64,000 nucleotides of DNA from Tubiluchus corallicola (Eukaryota; Priapulida; Priapulimorpha; Priapulimorphida; Tubiluchidae), in the NCBI GenBank assembly GCA_030141605.1, contig JAQGDQ010000083.1, forward strand, positions 60,001 through 124,000, written 5' to 3'. The notes beneath the pieces were generated by a model. It worked only from the letters and a program-made list of their open reading frames with translations. It did not search any database and was not told the origin of the DNA. This document shows positions 26,501 through 38,158 of this stretch, one piece after another (within the stretch, counting starts at the first letter, position 1; every line of letters starts with the position of its first letter). The position numbers and the translations under genes were made by a program.

Positions 26501-29500
26501 AAAGTGTTATAGTGATTTCTGAGACACCCTGTACAAAAAATATTGTGGAAAGTAAGCATTTGAATTAATATTATACTACCTGAAATCTTGCAATGAGACA
26601 AGCAAAACTGCACGAATTTGCTCTATATGAGACTCAGAAGTTAGTTGAAGGGTCGTTTTCCATGCTTAGTGTTATCACTAAGATTCACTACAAACATTTC
26701 ACTATTTAATAAATTTTATAGAGAACATATAGACAGTAGTCTGTACAGTATTAACTATGATCCTGGTGACAATGAGCGCGCTCTACCTGAAATGATTCGC
26801 TACATCGAGACTGCTACCCGCTATGAGTGCCAGAAAACTTAACATGTTCGTAAACGTTTAGTAAAACTTCAGCAAAAGCTAAATCATACAATTGAACTAA
26901 GTTCACTAGGCGCTTTCAGGGGCTGCTTCTATGTGGTGTCGACCAGTATTATATTGTACATTTTGCCTTTTAGTTTCGTAACTTTTTTATCATTCTGTTT
27001 ATCAACCTAACGAATTCTAGTTGGCAGACACTGGCATTTGAACAACACTATGTTCCACACTAGGGGTGAGCATCGAACGTTTGAGTGCGAACGAGTTTTT
27101 TAGTTCGAATTCGTTTCGAACCTAAAACAATAGATTCAAATAATTCAGCACTTCAACCACATGCGTTCTTTATCATTAAAATGTTTGAAACACCATGCAA
27201 TTAGCATAATTTAGCTGTGATTTCTGTGCACAATTTTTTAGACACATTATTAGTGGTTTTACTGTAGAACAAAGTCGAGTAATATGCATGATCTTTGTAA
27301 AACTAATTTTTACTGGTGGTTCGAAAACTGGTTCGAAAATCATTCAATCTCAATTTGAAATCGAAATAATGAAGTTCGGTTCAATTCGAATTAGAAAGTC
27401 ACAAATTCGATTCGATTCGATTCGAATTCGCTTTCTGGTAGAGAATGCTCACCCCTATTCCAACACTACATTTACCCATTTTTAGCAACTATAATTATGG
27501 ACTTTCTGCTTCCATTATTTGTTAATCACCTCCGCCAACTTTCGAAAAAAATTTCTTTGTGTAACAAGGTGTTTTTTGAAATAAAAGAGGCAATCACGCT
27601 AACACGACCACAAGACCAGCCTTATTGCATTATTCAGACAGTGAATAAAATGCAAGGCAAACAAAAATACAGTTCCTTGACACACGGAAAGCTTTCCGAG
27701 TCTCATGCGCAGTTATGAGGAAGCTGTGATCAGTTCCAAATATAGTTTCTCCAGCAGCTGGAATATGAAGCCATGCATTACAGAACTGTGTCTTTTCGCG
27801 CCAATTACTGGGTCAGTTGGGCTTCCCTTTCCAAGTGCTAAACTTAGGTGCTTTAAACTATAAAGCCTAGAACCCGCTCTTGACCGCAAAAGAAAACAAA
27901 CAAAGCTCCAAGATAAACTGCCAATACAATACCGACTGGACTACTTAAGTAGCATCTCCTACGAAAATACAGACTGGGCTTTTTTAAATTAATTATTTCG
28001 ACTTCTTTCAGAAACAGATTTACAAGCAGTATTTGATTTAGTACCATAAGCCTCTTAAGTTGTGGGACAACGTGGGACATCAGTCATCTTTCTGCAATCC
28101 ACACTCGTTCCCATTAAGAGATACCCGTATATATTCTACACTTTTTTTACCCTTTCAGTTTCAGTCTTCAGATGAAAAATATTAGCATTCTGTAAGTGGG
28201 CCATTCTCCACAGAACGTACAATTTTTGTCCCAGGATAATTTTTTTAAATAACAAAGTTTCTGGTGCAATACTGTCTCATGACTGGTAGACACCAAAGAA
28301 ACTTATTCCAGTTGTATTTGTTGCCAGAAAAGTGATTTGGACATTTCTATTGAAGCTGAAATCAGTTCCTGTGAAAGTTTTTCCTATGTCCCCAGTGCCC
28401 ATTTTCAACTTTTCTAGATAGATTTGGCAGAAAGTATCCGTTTAAAAACTAATTTGCAGTATTTTATTCTAAACAGCACACTAAAGGTGAAACTCCTCTT
28501 CCCAAATACTTTCAGAACTAGCAAATATTTGTGTTGTTTAATTTCACGTGTGTCTCCAAGTTCAACGACATTCCTGTTACTTTGGTGGAAAAGCTGAGGC
28601 ATGTACCACTGATTGACTCTATTGTTTTAAATATTTGTTAGTAGAGAGCACCACCTATTGTGATTTGGCAAACTTTTTAACGGTGGCTTCTCCAATATTT
28701 TTTTAAGTTTTCTGACAAAAGTTTGGGTTCATTGTTTCTGGATATGTTAATTCATGATCATTACTGTTATATATCCCGTTATTAGAAAACAGAACATAAA
28801 ATGCTTATAATCATGCCTGGTTAATTTTAGTACTTTACTGTGTTGAATCTAATTATTTGGAAAGGGTGAAGTAGGATAGTTAGCCCGTGTGAGCAGGTTT
28901 TTTTCCTTGACAGTCATTCCTGTTACTGTCACTCCTGTTATAATCGTTCAAGTTACAGGAGTGACAACAAAGTAACAGCAATGACACGTAAGAAGATATC
29001 TTGATATTTCAGAGTAGTATTGTGTAGTAGCAGAGAGACCATCTGGCTTATAGAAAGGAAACTAGCACAACATGAAGTTTCTGCTTTTCACAGTTTAAAC
29101 AATGGCATGGGTAGATTAGCCAATAGATGTACCTGTAGAAGACAAAGGCATTTATAATTTAATATTTTCTTATGGCGTTCCATTAGCAGCTGCGATAATG
29201 TACGTGCAGTTTGAGTTTCAACAAGATTACTGTTCCTGTGATTTTTCTTAAAACAAATCTGTTTTTGGCCAAATCTGTTCTGACCTATTTCATAAACAAT
29301 CCATTATATAATGAATATTAGTAAATTTACATTAGAGAAATCCAACGTTTCCAGCTAGGAACATCACTAAAGAAACACGTAGTTGAATCTGCCTTAATTG
29401 TAAAAACTTAGCTTTAAATAAAAATCACACACGCATGCACGCACACACATGCACGCGCGCACACGCACACACACATATATAATATATATATTAAAGAATT

Positions 29501-32500
29501 ATCATTCTATATTATATTAATGATAGATTACATTTTCTGTTTTTCTCCTCTATGATTATTGTTTTCATAGATACCCTTAGTTTTGCTATAATGCTTTTGT
29601 TTTGTTTCGAATTTTAATGCCTCATAATATACTCCTGACAAAGATTGCTAGAGCATAGCAGAAACGACGGATTTTCAAATTAAAATTTATTATATAGTGA
29701 GTTTTTTATGGATATTGTTCTTTTTATAAAAAATTTAAAAGCTGTATTTTTTCTGTTCTTGTCAAACAGTTACGAAGATTTAATAAAACACTTGTTGTTG
29801 CTTATATAGTGTGTATATGTGTCATTCTTGTTGTACTGTTACCTCACTAGTCATTGCTGTTACCTTGTCATTCCTGTTATTGCCCAAAATTTCTCTATAG
29901 TTCTGAAACAGAATCTTCTTCTGAGCAATGAAGTGTCACATCTCATTTATTTTTATTACCATTACATTTCTACAATGTGATATGTTTTCGTCCTTCCTCG
30001 TAAATGAGCTACGTCCATTCAAGATGCATGACAGATGCAAACACTGCCTAACAAACGTGAAAACCAGTTCAACTTATAAAAAGGTTGCATTTGTACAAAA
30101 ATATGACCAGATTTTTATAGCAAGGGACAAAAATATATTTTATGAGACCATTCGTTTATGACACTGCTTGATGTTTATAGGTTGTATTGCACACCTCTTG
30201 TCTGTAACAGTAATGACAAAAGTAATTATTCGGATAACTTTAAAATGGTTATAGTAAATTTTTACAAGTGTTTTAATTTAAGCTCTGACAGTATCCTTTT
30301 TGTATACAAGGGAACCTTATTAATAACAGGGCAGAGTAGTTTTAAGAACATCTTTCCAGTCCTTTGGCAGATTTTTTTCACATCTGTTTTGCACGTTCGG
30401 TAGAGAATAGACATAAAATAAATTTCTGGAAAGTTCTGGATATGATATCCTCAAACAGTCTACTATGAAACTATAACTGCAGTAAAATGCAAAATGATGG
30501 TAAGGAAACTTGTGCTGTCAGAATACAGACGTATGCATATGATGGTAAATTCGTAAAGATTATCATTTTAATCTCAAAACAAAACATACATAACTTGCAG
30601 GAAAATAAAAAAATATAATTTGCACTTTTTTGCATTTTATAATATTAAACTCAAACTAAATTAAAAAATCAAGAAGATTCTGCTATAAGCAGAATCTTAA
30701 CTAAAGTAACTTAAGTAAAGGGACATAGTTGCCATGACGAGGTCGATATATTCTGAGACAATTTCAAAGATGTATATTCTCCAATGACACTTAAAATGAT
30801 ACTAAATTTCTAATTTGGCCAGAATTCTAATTTGAATTTTTAATAGAAGAAACTTTAAACGTGTCCGAGTTACAATGCGTGTGGATTTAAAAACTTAAAA
30901 CTTCAAACAAAGATCTAAATTCAGATACAGGTATACTTGAAGGCTTTGAAAAACCACAGACTACCATCATATCCTGCGGGTTTACGTACATGGAGGCTGT
31001 CACAAAAATATGTTTTCTGCATAACATATGTTAGTGATTGTTGTTATCTGATGCTTATAATGAATCATAATTCACTTAGTTGTCACTCGATCACGTACAC
31101 TTGAGCGATAGTTACAGAACTTTGCTATACACAAATCTTCAAGAAAGCTGTGCCAACTGACCCCAAAATTTACAGTATGTATACGAGGTTGAACCATGCC
31201 CTACAGTTGTAAGACGTTTCAACTTTTTAGATTACTCGGGAGCGAGCGAAAGTGGTAACAGACTGACAGACAAAGAGACAGATAGATGTTTAGGACCGAA
31301 ACTTCTGTAGTCGGCTCCGCGCTTGAAAGATGCCCTTCCACTGCGCGAGGTGATATCCTTCAATGTTACTTGACGGTTAATTACGTAAAAAAATGGCCAG
31401 ATACTGATAAACGTACAGATACATATAGACGTATAGAAAGTATAGACATCTAGAGACGCATGACGTACAGATACAAACAAACATATATGACCAATAAACC
31501 TATAGTCGCGGTACGCAGCTTATTATAGCGATAAAAATATTCTTATTATACCGTATAATTGTTATGCGTCAAAAGTTCAAAACTACACCGATTGATTGAA
31601 AAACTAACAGCTTGAATGATGCCCTATGTCCGTGCGAGGTATAGATAACCTACATTACTCCACGGCCGAGAAAAAGTAGTGACTGACGGACAGACAGACA
31701 GACGGAACTGACAATTCAATATATGCAACTTTGTTATGCAGTACAGAATCATAAAGTTAGACCCGTAGACAGGGTAGACAGCAGTTATCATTAAAGCGTA
31801 CTCCTACCCGGAGCTAGCGGCAAGCAAGTTGAAGATAGATGGGTAAATTTGTTTCCTTGGGGGTTTTAAAACATATGGAAAGTAAGTTTAAGTAACTGCA
31901 CAACGTTGGAGGAATGGATATTGGCAGAACATTAGTCTAACTGATGCGTTCCTAAGAGACCATTAATATTTCTACGAAGTTCCACTACTGCAAAAATCTA
32001 CAAAACAGAGAAATAGTCTAATTCGGGGCAAGCATGAGTTCTATTTAGCATCAAAAACGAGCTCTATTATAAGATGCAACAGTAAACTAAAATGAGAACA
32101 TTAGTCCAACCGGGTTTAAACATTTTTAAAAAAGCTCTAGAGTAAAACATGCGATTTTTTAAACTACTGGTAACTAAAATTAGTAAATACAGACTAAGTT
32201 GTACAGTAGTCCCTTTCGTCACATTTACAGTATGCCATTCTGTACACGTAATTTACACATACAGTAACACCGGCTAATGTAAATTTAAACGGCAAGCCAA
32301 AATTTAAAAAGAGAATATGCTATCCACATGTACAGTATTTATGATGGAAAAGGTATGTACAAGTATAGCGCCCATAGCTAAGCTCAGAATTTAAAAGCAA
32401 AAGCTAGATACAGTGTTTCTGACAAAAAGTGTCTTTTCTGACCGTATTCCGCTTTTGTATTGATCGATGCTCGAAAATAAGCACCTTGCGTAGGATAATT

Positions 32501-35500
32501 TATACTTTTCCCTGAAACACATGGCATTTATTTCCAACATGCGGAAACCAACTTTCCAATTTTAAAATTAAGAAGGAAAAAACGAGCCATAAGTTTTTCA
32601 AACCTCAGAGTTTGTGTATCTCCTGTCGGATTGTTTTCTTAGTCCATTAACTCAGCCAAGAGAAGGTCACATGCGGGCCACGGGTGACGAGGAGATTAGA
32701 GGTGGCTTAAATTTAATTTATTATGTTCACGTTTTCAAGATGAGCAATAATGTTAAAAATGTAACCTAAAGTCAATGAGAACATTTATGGCACGGAAAAT
32801 TCATGATCAAAAAAGGCCTTAAATATTTTACTCTGTGTAAATTGTGTTTAATTTTTAGCTGGTATATAGCCCTATAATGGCCCCTATTGTGGAAAAAAAT
32901 GTACCGAATTTATCAATATATGCAATAGTATTCTTAGTAACAAGAACTGCGACAGTGACCAAAAAAAATAAGAAAAAACAAGAAAGAACAAAGAAAGTGC
33001 GTGACGTTTCGAACCACTATAGTAGTTTTTTAGGTGAATACAAAGGTACAAAAAAGAATTTTTTTCGAAACGTTGTGCTTAGAACTTACCTTTTCCTTGT
33101 TTTTTAACTGTGGGATTTTTTATTCAGTGGATCTACATTTTAATTTCTTTAACGTTTTTTTAATTTAAATTTACTAAATGGTCACATAAGTTAGTGAAGT
33201 CATACATTAAAAAACTTAAAGTTAATGGTTTATAAACTCTCGCAGTCTGATTTCTGCAGAAATTTTTGTCATAAGAAAAATACTCAACTTCTTATGTTGA
33301 AGAAGACTGATATTGGTTCACTTTACATATTGCATTATCAGGGAGACAGCTCAAAATAGAAAACTTTTTTTTATACATTTGTGATTTTCAATCTTGTTAT
33401 TCAGGTAGCGTTAGTTGGTAGAAAGTTTAAGAGTAGACCATTTGAAAAATTTTAAGACTGATTTAAAAGCTTTACACTACAAATAAAGCACACAGTTTAA
33501 GCTAAGTTATCCTAAATGTCTATCATATTTAGAGCAATATTCATAGTTGTACATTATTCAAATGCTGACGTTTTTGAAAGGGTCTTCACATATCTGATGT
33601 GGTAAAAGGATGTCCAGCCTCTGGTACCCTGCATAAATTTAATCACATAGCATAATTGCAGCAGCGCTTGTAAGTCCTGAGTTTCTAATGAGTAGCTAGC
33701 AACAAATAAATCAAATTAAACTTCAGATTTTGATTCGACAATTTCTCACCCTGGCATACAATTTCACGACTAAGACGCGTAGGTCATGGGATGCTGTGAA
33801 AATCTTCAGCCTAATGATGTTAAACAGGGCAGAAACCGCAAACCCAAAATAGAACCTAGCTGCCTGCTGTACATATGACGGCTTCAGTACATGGGCCCCC
33901 ATCAGCCAAGTGTCATTCATGAACTATGGTAATACAGTAATCTTTTTCCCTTATCATTTTTTCGGAATTTGCTGTTCATTTAACCACGTCATTGGTTCAT
34001 TTAAAATCACTTATCCTATGCAAAAAATCGATTTTTTTGGTTCACTAGCACTACGGTCCATTAGCAGAACACTATATATGGGTAATCAAAGCACTTTTTG
34101 TGACATTGCCGCTAAAATTAATTAATATAACGATTACATACAGATTTAAAACTACATATAACAGCTGCCTGGTGGCAATAAACTACATGCAAATTTCATG
34201 CAGTTTTGAAAGTATAAAAGAGTTTTAATTTTTTAAATTTTAATTTAATTTATTTTCACATCACACACAAACCATAATTAAAAAGCAAGTGTTTACATAA
34301 AAAAATCATCGAATTTATGATGTTGGGGAGACGCTCAGAGGCTGAATTACTTGCTTATAAGAGCCAATCAAAAAGCAAAAATCCAATTAAGTCCACAGCA
34401 TCTAACCTAGTTTTAAAATGTTTTGGGTCTGTGCTGTTACAAGTGGAAATCCATTTAGTTGTGCGGGTAAGCTATTCCAGATAGGGACAACCTTGTTCGA
34501 GAAAAAGTCAGCAAAAGCTTTTTTTGCAGTACGCCTAACAAAGAGTTTGAGCGAATGGTTACTTTTGGTTTTGTTGACAAGTTTGTCAACATTTAGATAT
34601 AGCTCTTTATGAACAATTTTATAGCACATGACTAAATTTTATGAATGTCAATCACAAAATTTAACAAATTCAAATTAAAACTTGAACTCACAGCCTTGTA
34701 TCATTTAAGACGCTATTCATACTATTTTAAAGACTTATTTTTTAAATCCCTAACATTAAGTGTGGAAGTCTGGAGTTACAATTGTAAAAATCATTTATAA
34801 TAAAAGTAAAGCATGCATAAATTCTTTTTGCCCTTGCAGCCAAACTACTAACAATAAGGTGAAGTTTAATAAACTGAAAATGCAAAAGATTCATTTATCG
34901 ACTTTCAAAATCTAAAGGTTAAAAGACCAAAGTATTATATTAGACAGTAATAACACGATTTCCAAACGAAGAGGCCATGTACCCTTGTGCTTCATAGTGG
35001 TGTGATCATATGTGTATTATTTACACTTCCTCATAGCACAGCTACATACTGCACAGTGTAAAATGACACGAGAAACACGAATATTTAACTTTTCTAAAAT
35101 AACAAAATTTAGGCAAAAAGTATCATATCGTCATTCTCACGTGTGATTTTGTAAGTTAATCTATGTCATGAATACCAGTGTGACTCAGACCATTAAACAA
35201 ACCAGAAGGCTATTTGTGTCCCGAAGATGCCAATATTCACGTATGTGATTTTACAAAAATCTCCAAAATATCTCTTTTTTACTTCGGGTTAACAAATTTT
35301 TCTGAATTTGACTTTGAAACGAATTTTTATTCTTTTTTATTTTGGTTTAACTTTGAAATATTTTGTACGCCAGCTCCTACGGTTGATAGAATTGTATTTA
35401 AGTACACATACTATCACAAAAATGTTTAAAAACTACCTGCCAAGCAACTGTGGCTAATAAATAAATTAATATTAATAATTTTGCATTTACAGAATATAAT

Positions 35501-35578
35501 ATTATATGTATATATATTCCATGTCATTCAACTATATATATATATAGTCAAGCATATATATATATAGTATATAGTATA

Positions 35579-35622
<44 letters not shown>

Positions 35623-37590
35623 AAGCATATATATATATATATGCATATAATAAAAAACAAGGCTTCAGGCAAATTGGGATAACTATGTGAAGCTAGGAAA
35701 AGCAGTTGAATGACATGGAATAGACCATTCACAGAGATGGACACAAACATTGGCTAATGGCTATGGCTGTACTGCCTACAGGAAACACACAATAGATAGT
35801 AAATAGTATAGTAGAGTATTTGTATAGTAGTATAGTATTAGTATTAGTATAGTAACGTGTTAAAGTGACGGTTTTGCGGGTGTGACATGGGGGGTACGGT
35901 ATGATGTAGTGGGTGTGGGTGGCGTGGTGTGGTGGGTGTGGTGTAGTTTGTCATCGTGGGTTATGCGCTAACTTTTTTGCGGAGTTTAGCCTTCTTATTA
36001 TTACTGCTATTGCTATTTGCTACTGCCTCTACCATTAACACTGCAACTAACAAAACTGCTACTTTAATACAAAACTTTTTCAAACACTTATTGCTATTGC
36101 CAATTTAAAGTTTTATGACTACTCACTTAAAAATACTTAGGGCATGCACAAAACTTGTAGCTAATAGTTTTAAACATGTATTATAATGCCTAGTACCAAA
36201 ATAAGATTTTGCGAAGCTAGTAAGCTTTGAGAACCTTTAAGAACTTTCTTCCAGACAAGAGGCTTGATGATAGCTACACTTTGACTAACATTGATCATTA
36301 ATTATAACCGTCATTATAGCACTCATAGAAGAACTATGGATTCACTCTGAAAAATTTCGCTACATTAGTTTAGGTATAGTACAACCTCAAATAGCTTTCT
36401 GTGAACATGACATCAACATCACCATCTTAGACATGTCATATACGACAAATCCAACTTTATTAGTCTATTCATGATATTCTCTAGTATCAACCCAAACCAA
36501 ACAATTTATTGGATCTGCTTTTAAGAGTCGAAGCCTAAGCCTTTTTTCATGTACAGCGCCTACGAAGAAAAAGAAAAAACCAACAACAACACGAGTACTG
36601 AAAAGAGGATGCATATTTAGGATACATCCATTGGAAACATACATTGAGGGGCTAGCCTCAGTCTATGGTTTATTTTGCAACTTTTTGCAACCACATTTTT
36701 TTACAAACATCTTTCATGATGTTTCACAATGTGACATGACCAAAGCAGTTTTTTTAACACAAGAAAGGTTTGCCTGCATAAATTTGCAATCATCAATGCA
36801 GCTATCCTGCTAAACAGTAACCACTGCGGCTATATGCACTATGATGCAGCACTGCTAATGCATAATTTACAAGAAATCAGTATGCAGATGTATCCAGGGT
36901 AACGTTCATTCACATGTATAAAGAACAATGACAATGTTCAATCTACTAAAATATCTCTCTAACTCTTTAACTTAATACTTCTTAACATCCATTCCTCCAC
37001 TTATAACATCTAACATTATTATTTTTAAGAAAGAATGTTTCTTTTTTACTTTTTTTACTTGGACTTAATTTTGCTTTGACGTCTAGGCCTAAAATAGCTA
37101 AGGTTAACCGGTCATTATTAGATAAAAAATTCAAGCACTTAATTAGTGGACAATATGATGTGACTACAGACATTTTAAATCATCCATTCTTTTGGGCATT
37201 AATTTAAATTTTCTTTATTCAATGAAAAATGAATACCAGAAATTCCTATATATAAAAAGGCAGCTGTCTCCAACTTGTTTCACTTTAGTTTACTATAACT
37301 GTGAACTTTGATATAGCAAAAATTGGTTTACGCTTTAACTCACCAAAGTTCACATTTTATTTAGCAATCACAATCTTAAATTGAAAAACTCGAAGTGTTA
37401 TGCTTAGCTGTGCCTAATATAAATAAACCCGTCTCAGCTAAATAAATATATACATTTCTACAGCATGTAGCTACGTGCAGCGTACGAGGTACAACTGTAC
37501 ATTCAACTGCAAATCGAAAAAACATTAATAATTATACTTACTTTTTACTATCCTTTCCGCACATGGCAACTTGTCACTTATGTTCGCCAT
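17408..37590 (-). CDS. CnA: Calcineurin A catalytic subunit (PP2B), 5' four exons, partial
   Basis: Ca2+/calmodulin-activated Ser/Thr phosphatase catalytic chain (partner calcineurin B), cytosolic. The spliced CDS joins 37590-37542, 23821-23621, 20345-20221 and 17519-17408. Every junction has GT-AG borders and compatible phase, giving 162 codons plus one base. Visible: the N-terminal [10 protein letters not shown] motif typical of calcineurin A, then the metallophosphatase signatures GDIHG (residues 86-90), GDYVDRG (114-120) and RGNHE (145-149), whose Asp, His and Asn ligate the Fe/Zn pair. Full family length is about 500-520 aa, so the rest of the catalytic domain, the calcineurin B-binding helix, the calmodulin site and the autoinhibitory segment are missing here. 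They should lie left of position 1, since none was seen in 1-17407. The start ATG gives [10 protein letters not shown], of family-typical length before the conserved block. Identity is secure; the paralogue is not resolved. Confidence 0.95.
17520..20220 (-). other. Calcineurin A intron 3
   Basis: AT-rich 2.7-kb intron with donor gtatgt and acceptor tttcag. Apart from the candidate exon at 18461-18567 I see no gene, and no repeat shared with other parts of the window. Confidence 0.85.
18461..18567 (-). CDS. Candidate cassette exon in calcineurin intron 3, unproven
   Basis: A less AT-biased 107-bp block with acceptor aataacag and donor gtaaat. In one frame it reads [20 protein letters not shown], then a [14 protein letters not shown]-type Cys-rich end. 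Spliced after exon 3 (phase 0) it stays open, but its 107-bp length shifts exon 4 into an immediate TAG. It would therefore act as a poison exon, or belong to another transcript. I recognise no family. Confidence 0.25.
20221..20345 (-). CDS. CnA: Calcineurin A exon 3 (metal-binding core)
   Basis: 125 bp, only 41 full codons. Acceptor tctttttcag, donor gtatgt. It encodes [19 protein letters not shown] and, after a short Ser/Pro-rich turn, [17 protein letters not shown]. It carries the GDXHG and GDXVDRG signatures (metal ligands D87, H89, D115) and ends in phase 0. Confidence 0.95.
20740..20822 (+). repeat. 41-bp tandem duplication
   Basis: Two adjacent copies of AGGATAAA-ctaaataagaaacaa-TAGGTGAATTAATATGTT with three or four differences: a recent local duplication. 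Confidence 0.85.
22110..22400. promoter_or_regulatory. Candidate conserved non-coding element in intron 2
   Basis: Non-repetitive and noticeably more GC than its flanks, without an extended frame. Contains GCCATTATTC, ATTGATCC and TGACTATACGCC-like cores. Inferred only from composition. Confidence 0.15.
23621..23821 (-). CDS. CnA: Calcineurin A exon 2
   Basis: 201 bp, phase 1 in and phase 1 out; acceptor cttttctttttag, donor gtaagc. It encodes residues 18-83: the [10 protein letters not shown] motif, helices up to [16 protein letters not shown], directly before the metal-binding core. An open frame runs past both splice sites, but the family homology stops exactly at them. Confidence 0.95.
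25180..25480. promoter_or_regulatory. Candidate conserved non-coding element in intron 1
   Basis: Balanced-composition block with an AACAATAAG Sox-like core, ATTGATAACAGG, and GCACATGCACGC near its end; no frame and no repeat copy in the window. Speculative. Confidence 0.15.
26100..26535 (+). pseudogene. Mariner/IS630-type transposase fragment
   Basis: The frame at 26148-26330 ends with [20 protein letters not shown], matching the FQQDGAPPH-x-x-x-VR-x-F/WL block around the second catalytic Asp of IS630/Tc1/mariner-type DDE transposases. The catalytic Asp is missing (FQQ-GA) and the rest of the domain is gone. A short ...GAGACACCCTGTAC element-end-like sequence follows at about 26520-26534. 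A dead remnant. Confidence 0.55.
27061..27457 (+). mobile_element. hAT-type MITE, family B copy 2
   Basis: 397 bp with intact terminal inverted repeats TAGGGGTGAGCATCG and GAATGCTCACCCCTA. It is flanked by TTCCACAC (27053-27060) and TTCCAACA (27458-27465), a near 8-bp target duplication. Direct-orientation homologue of 13664-14053. Rich in TTCGAA motifs that pair between left and right halves. Non-coding. Confidence 0.88.
28568..29885. repeat. GTCATTCCTGTTAC motif cluster with long hairpin
   Basis: The 28913-28985 segment folds on itself. GTCATTCCTGTTACT (28913-28927) pairs with AGTAACAGCAATGAC (28971-28985, one mismatch). Just inside, TGTCACTCCTGT (28927-28938) pairs perfectly with ACAGGAGTGACA (28955-28966). 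Related motifs lie at about 28571 and three times at 29821-29880. The nature of the element is unknown. Confidence 0.7.
29427..29492 (+). repeat. (CA)n/(TA)n microsatellite
   Basis: ACGC/ACAC repeat passing into a TATA run. Confidence 0.85.
31225..31712 (+). repeat. GACA-rich degenerate repeat pair
   Basis: Two related segments (31235-31350 and 31605-31712) share GCTTGAA-GATGCCCT...GCGAGGT and a GACGGACAGACAGACAGAC-type run with an adjoining GAGCGAG/GCCGAGA-AAAGT. Probably an old dispersed repeat rather than a gene. Confidence 0.5.
34390..34880 (-). pseudogene. CR1-like LINE reverse-transcriptase 3' remnant
   Basis: The minus frame at 34629-34402 reads [18 protein letters not shown], then a [28 protein letters not shown] block. 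This is the conserved polyprotein end of CR1/L2-clade LINEs (F-F-x-x-R/K-V-x-x-WNSLP). Upstream, at 34880-34760, an [10 protein letters not shown] segment in another frame fits the region preceding it. Frameshifted and truncated, hence dead. Confidence 0.75.
35500..35650. repeat. (TA)n tract with internal TAGTCAAGCATA copies
   Basis: Long alternating TA stretch with two copies of TAGTCAAGCATATATATA, about 75 bp apart. Strong cruciform potential; the minus frame through it is spurious. Confidence 0.9.
37542..37590 (-). CDS. CnA: Calcineurin A exon 1
   Basis: First coding exon: 16 codons ([16 protein letters not shown]) plus one base, ending at a consensus donor gtaagt. The AERIVK end aligns with the DRVVK seen just before the PFPPSHRL block in other calcineurin A chains. 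The split Ser codon with exon 2 restores that block in frame. The next exon is 13.7 kb away, a large first intron. Confidence 0.88.
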
Positions 37591-38071
37591 GTTCGTGAAA
37601 GTCACCTGCCTTCTCGATGGTTGGGTTTCATATGCCGCCAATTATACAAATCCCTAAAATTTCACGGTTCAGTAATCAGTTACACTAAAATGAAGATGAA
37701 AATGGCGCATCTGTCCAACTGAGATAACAACAGCGTCACTTAAAGAATCGACTTACTGTTTTACAAGTGCTTTCTAGAATCACACTTGGTGCAGTAAATC
37801 ACAGCGAGTAGGATAATTTAAGTTACCTAAAGTCATCGAATTGATAAAATCTGACCAACTTGTAACACGAATAACGATAAAACTAACACCTAACACGGCT
37901 AATCTACATTCTCCCCGCTCCTGGTTGATGCACTGCGCATTTTTGGTTTTCTCCGCATTTTTCTTTGCGGCAGCACTGTACAAGAAGCCAATTACAAAAT
38001 GTCTGCGCCTTTCATACGTTGTTTTTGTGCTAATGTTTATTTCACGTAGCTTTTCCTTAATTAAGTTGAGA
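37591..38071. promoter_or_regulatory. Bidirectional promoter region, calcineurin A / PBLD
   Basis: Only 481 bp separate the two divergent start codons, so both 5' UTRs and core promoters must lie here unless upstream non-coding exons exist. It contains a CCGCCAAT (CCAAT-type, near 37635) and an AAAATGGCGC (YY1-like, near 37699). No TATA box at a convincing position was seen. Confidence 0.6.
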
Positions 38072-38158
38072 ATGTTGTCGTTATTTACCGTCGATGCATT
38101 TACAAGTTACCCATTTTCTGGAAATCCTGCAGCAGTTTGCCTGAATAAGGAAAACAAG
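38072..38158 (+). CDS. PBLD: PBLD exon 1
   Basis: 29 codons, MLSLFTVDAF to LNKENK, with donor AAG|gtcaat in phase 0. First beta strand and the F-x-GNPAAVCL loop of the PhzF fold. The frame is open for 77 further codons upstream from an ATG at 37841, but that part is hydrophobic, shows no family match and overlaps the shared promoter. Confidence 0.88.

Larger units (their letters stand above)
23822..37541 (-). other. Calcineurin A intron 1 (13.7 kb)
   Basis: Long first intron. It carries a mariner-type transposase scrap, a hAT-type MITE, the hairpin/motif cluster near 28.9 kb, GACA-rich repeats near 31.2-31.7 kb, a LINE 3' remnant and a large TA tract, each listed. Stretches 23822-25180, 29900-31200, 31720-33700 and 35760-37541 show nothing I can name beyond simple AT-rich DNA and short chance frames. 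Confidence 0.85.

Noticed and set aside
33723-33920. 65-codon minus frame as part of the LINE at 34.4 kb
   Set aside because: Lies downstream of the element's polyprotein end and shows no clear reverse-transcriptase motif.
37841-38071. In-frame N-terminal extension of PBLD with hydrophobic stretches
   Set aside because: PBLD family proteins start at the MLSLFTVDAF-equivalent; the extension has no family match and occupies the divergent promoter.
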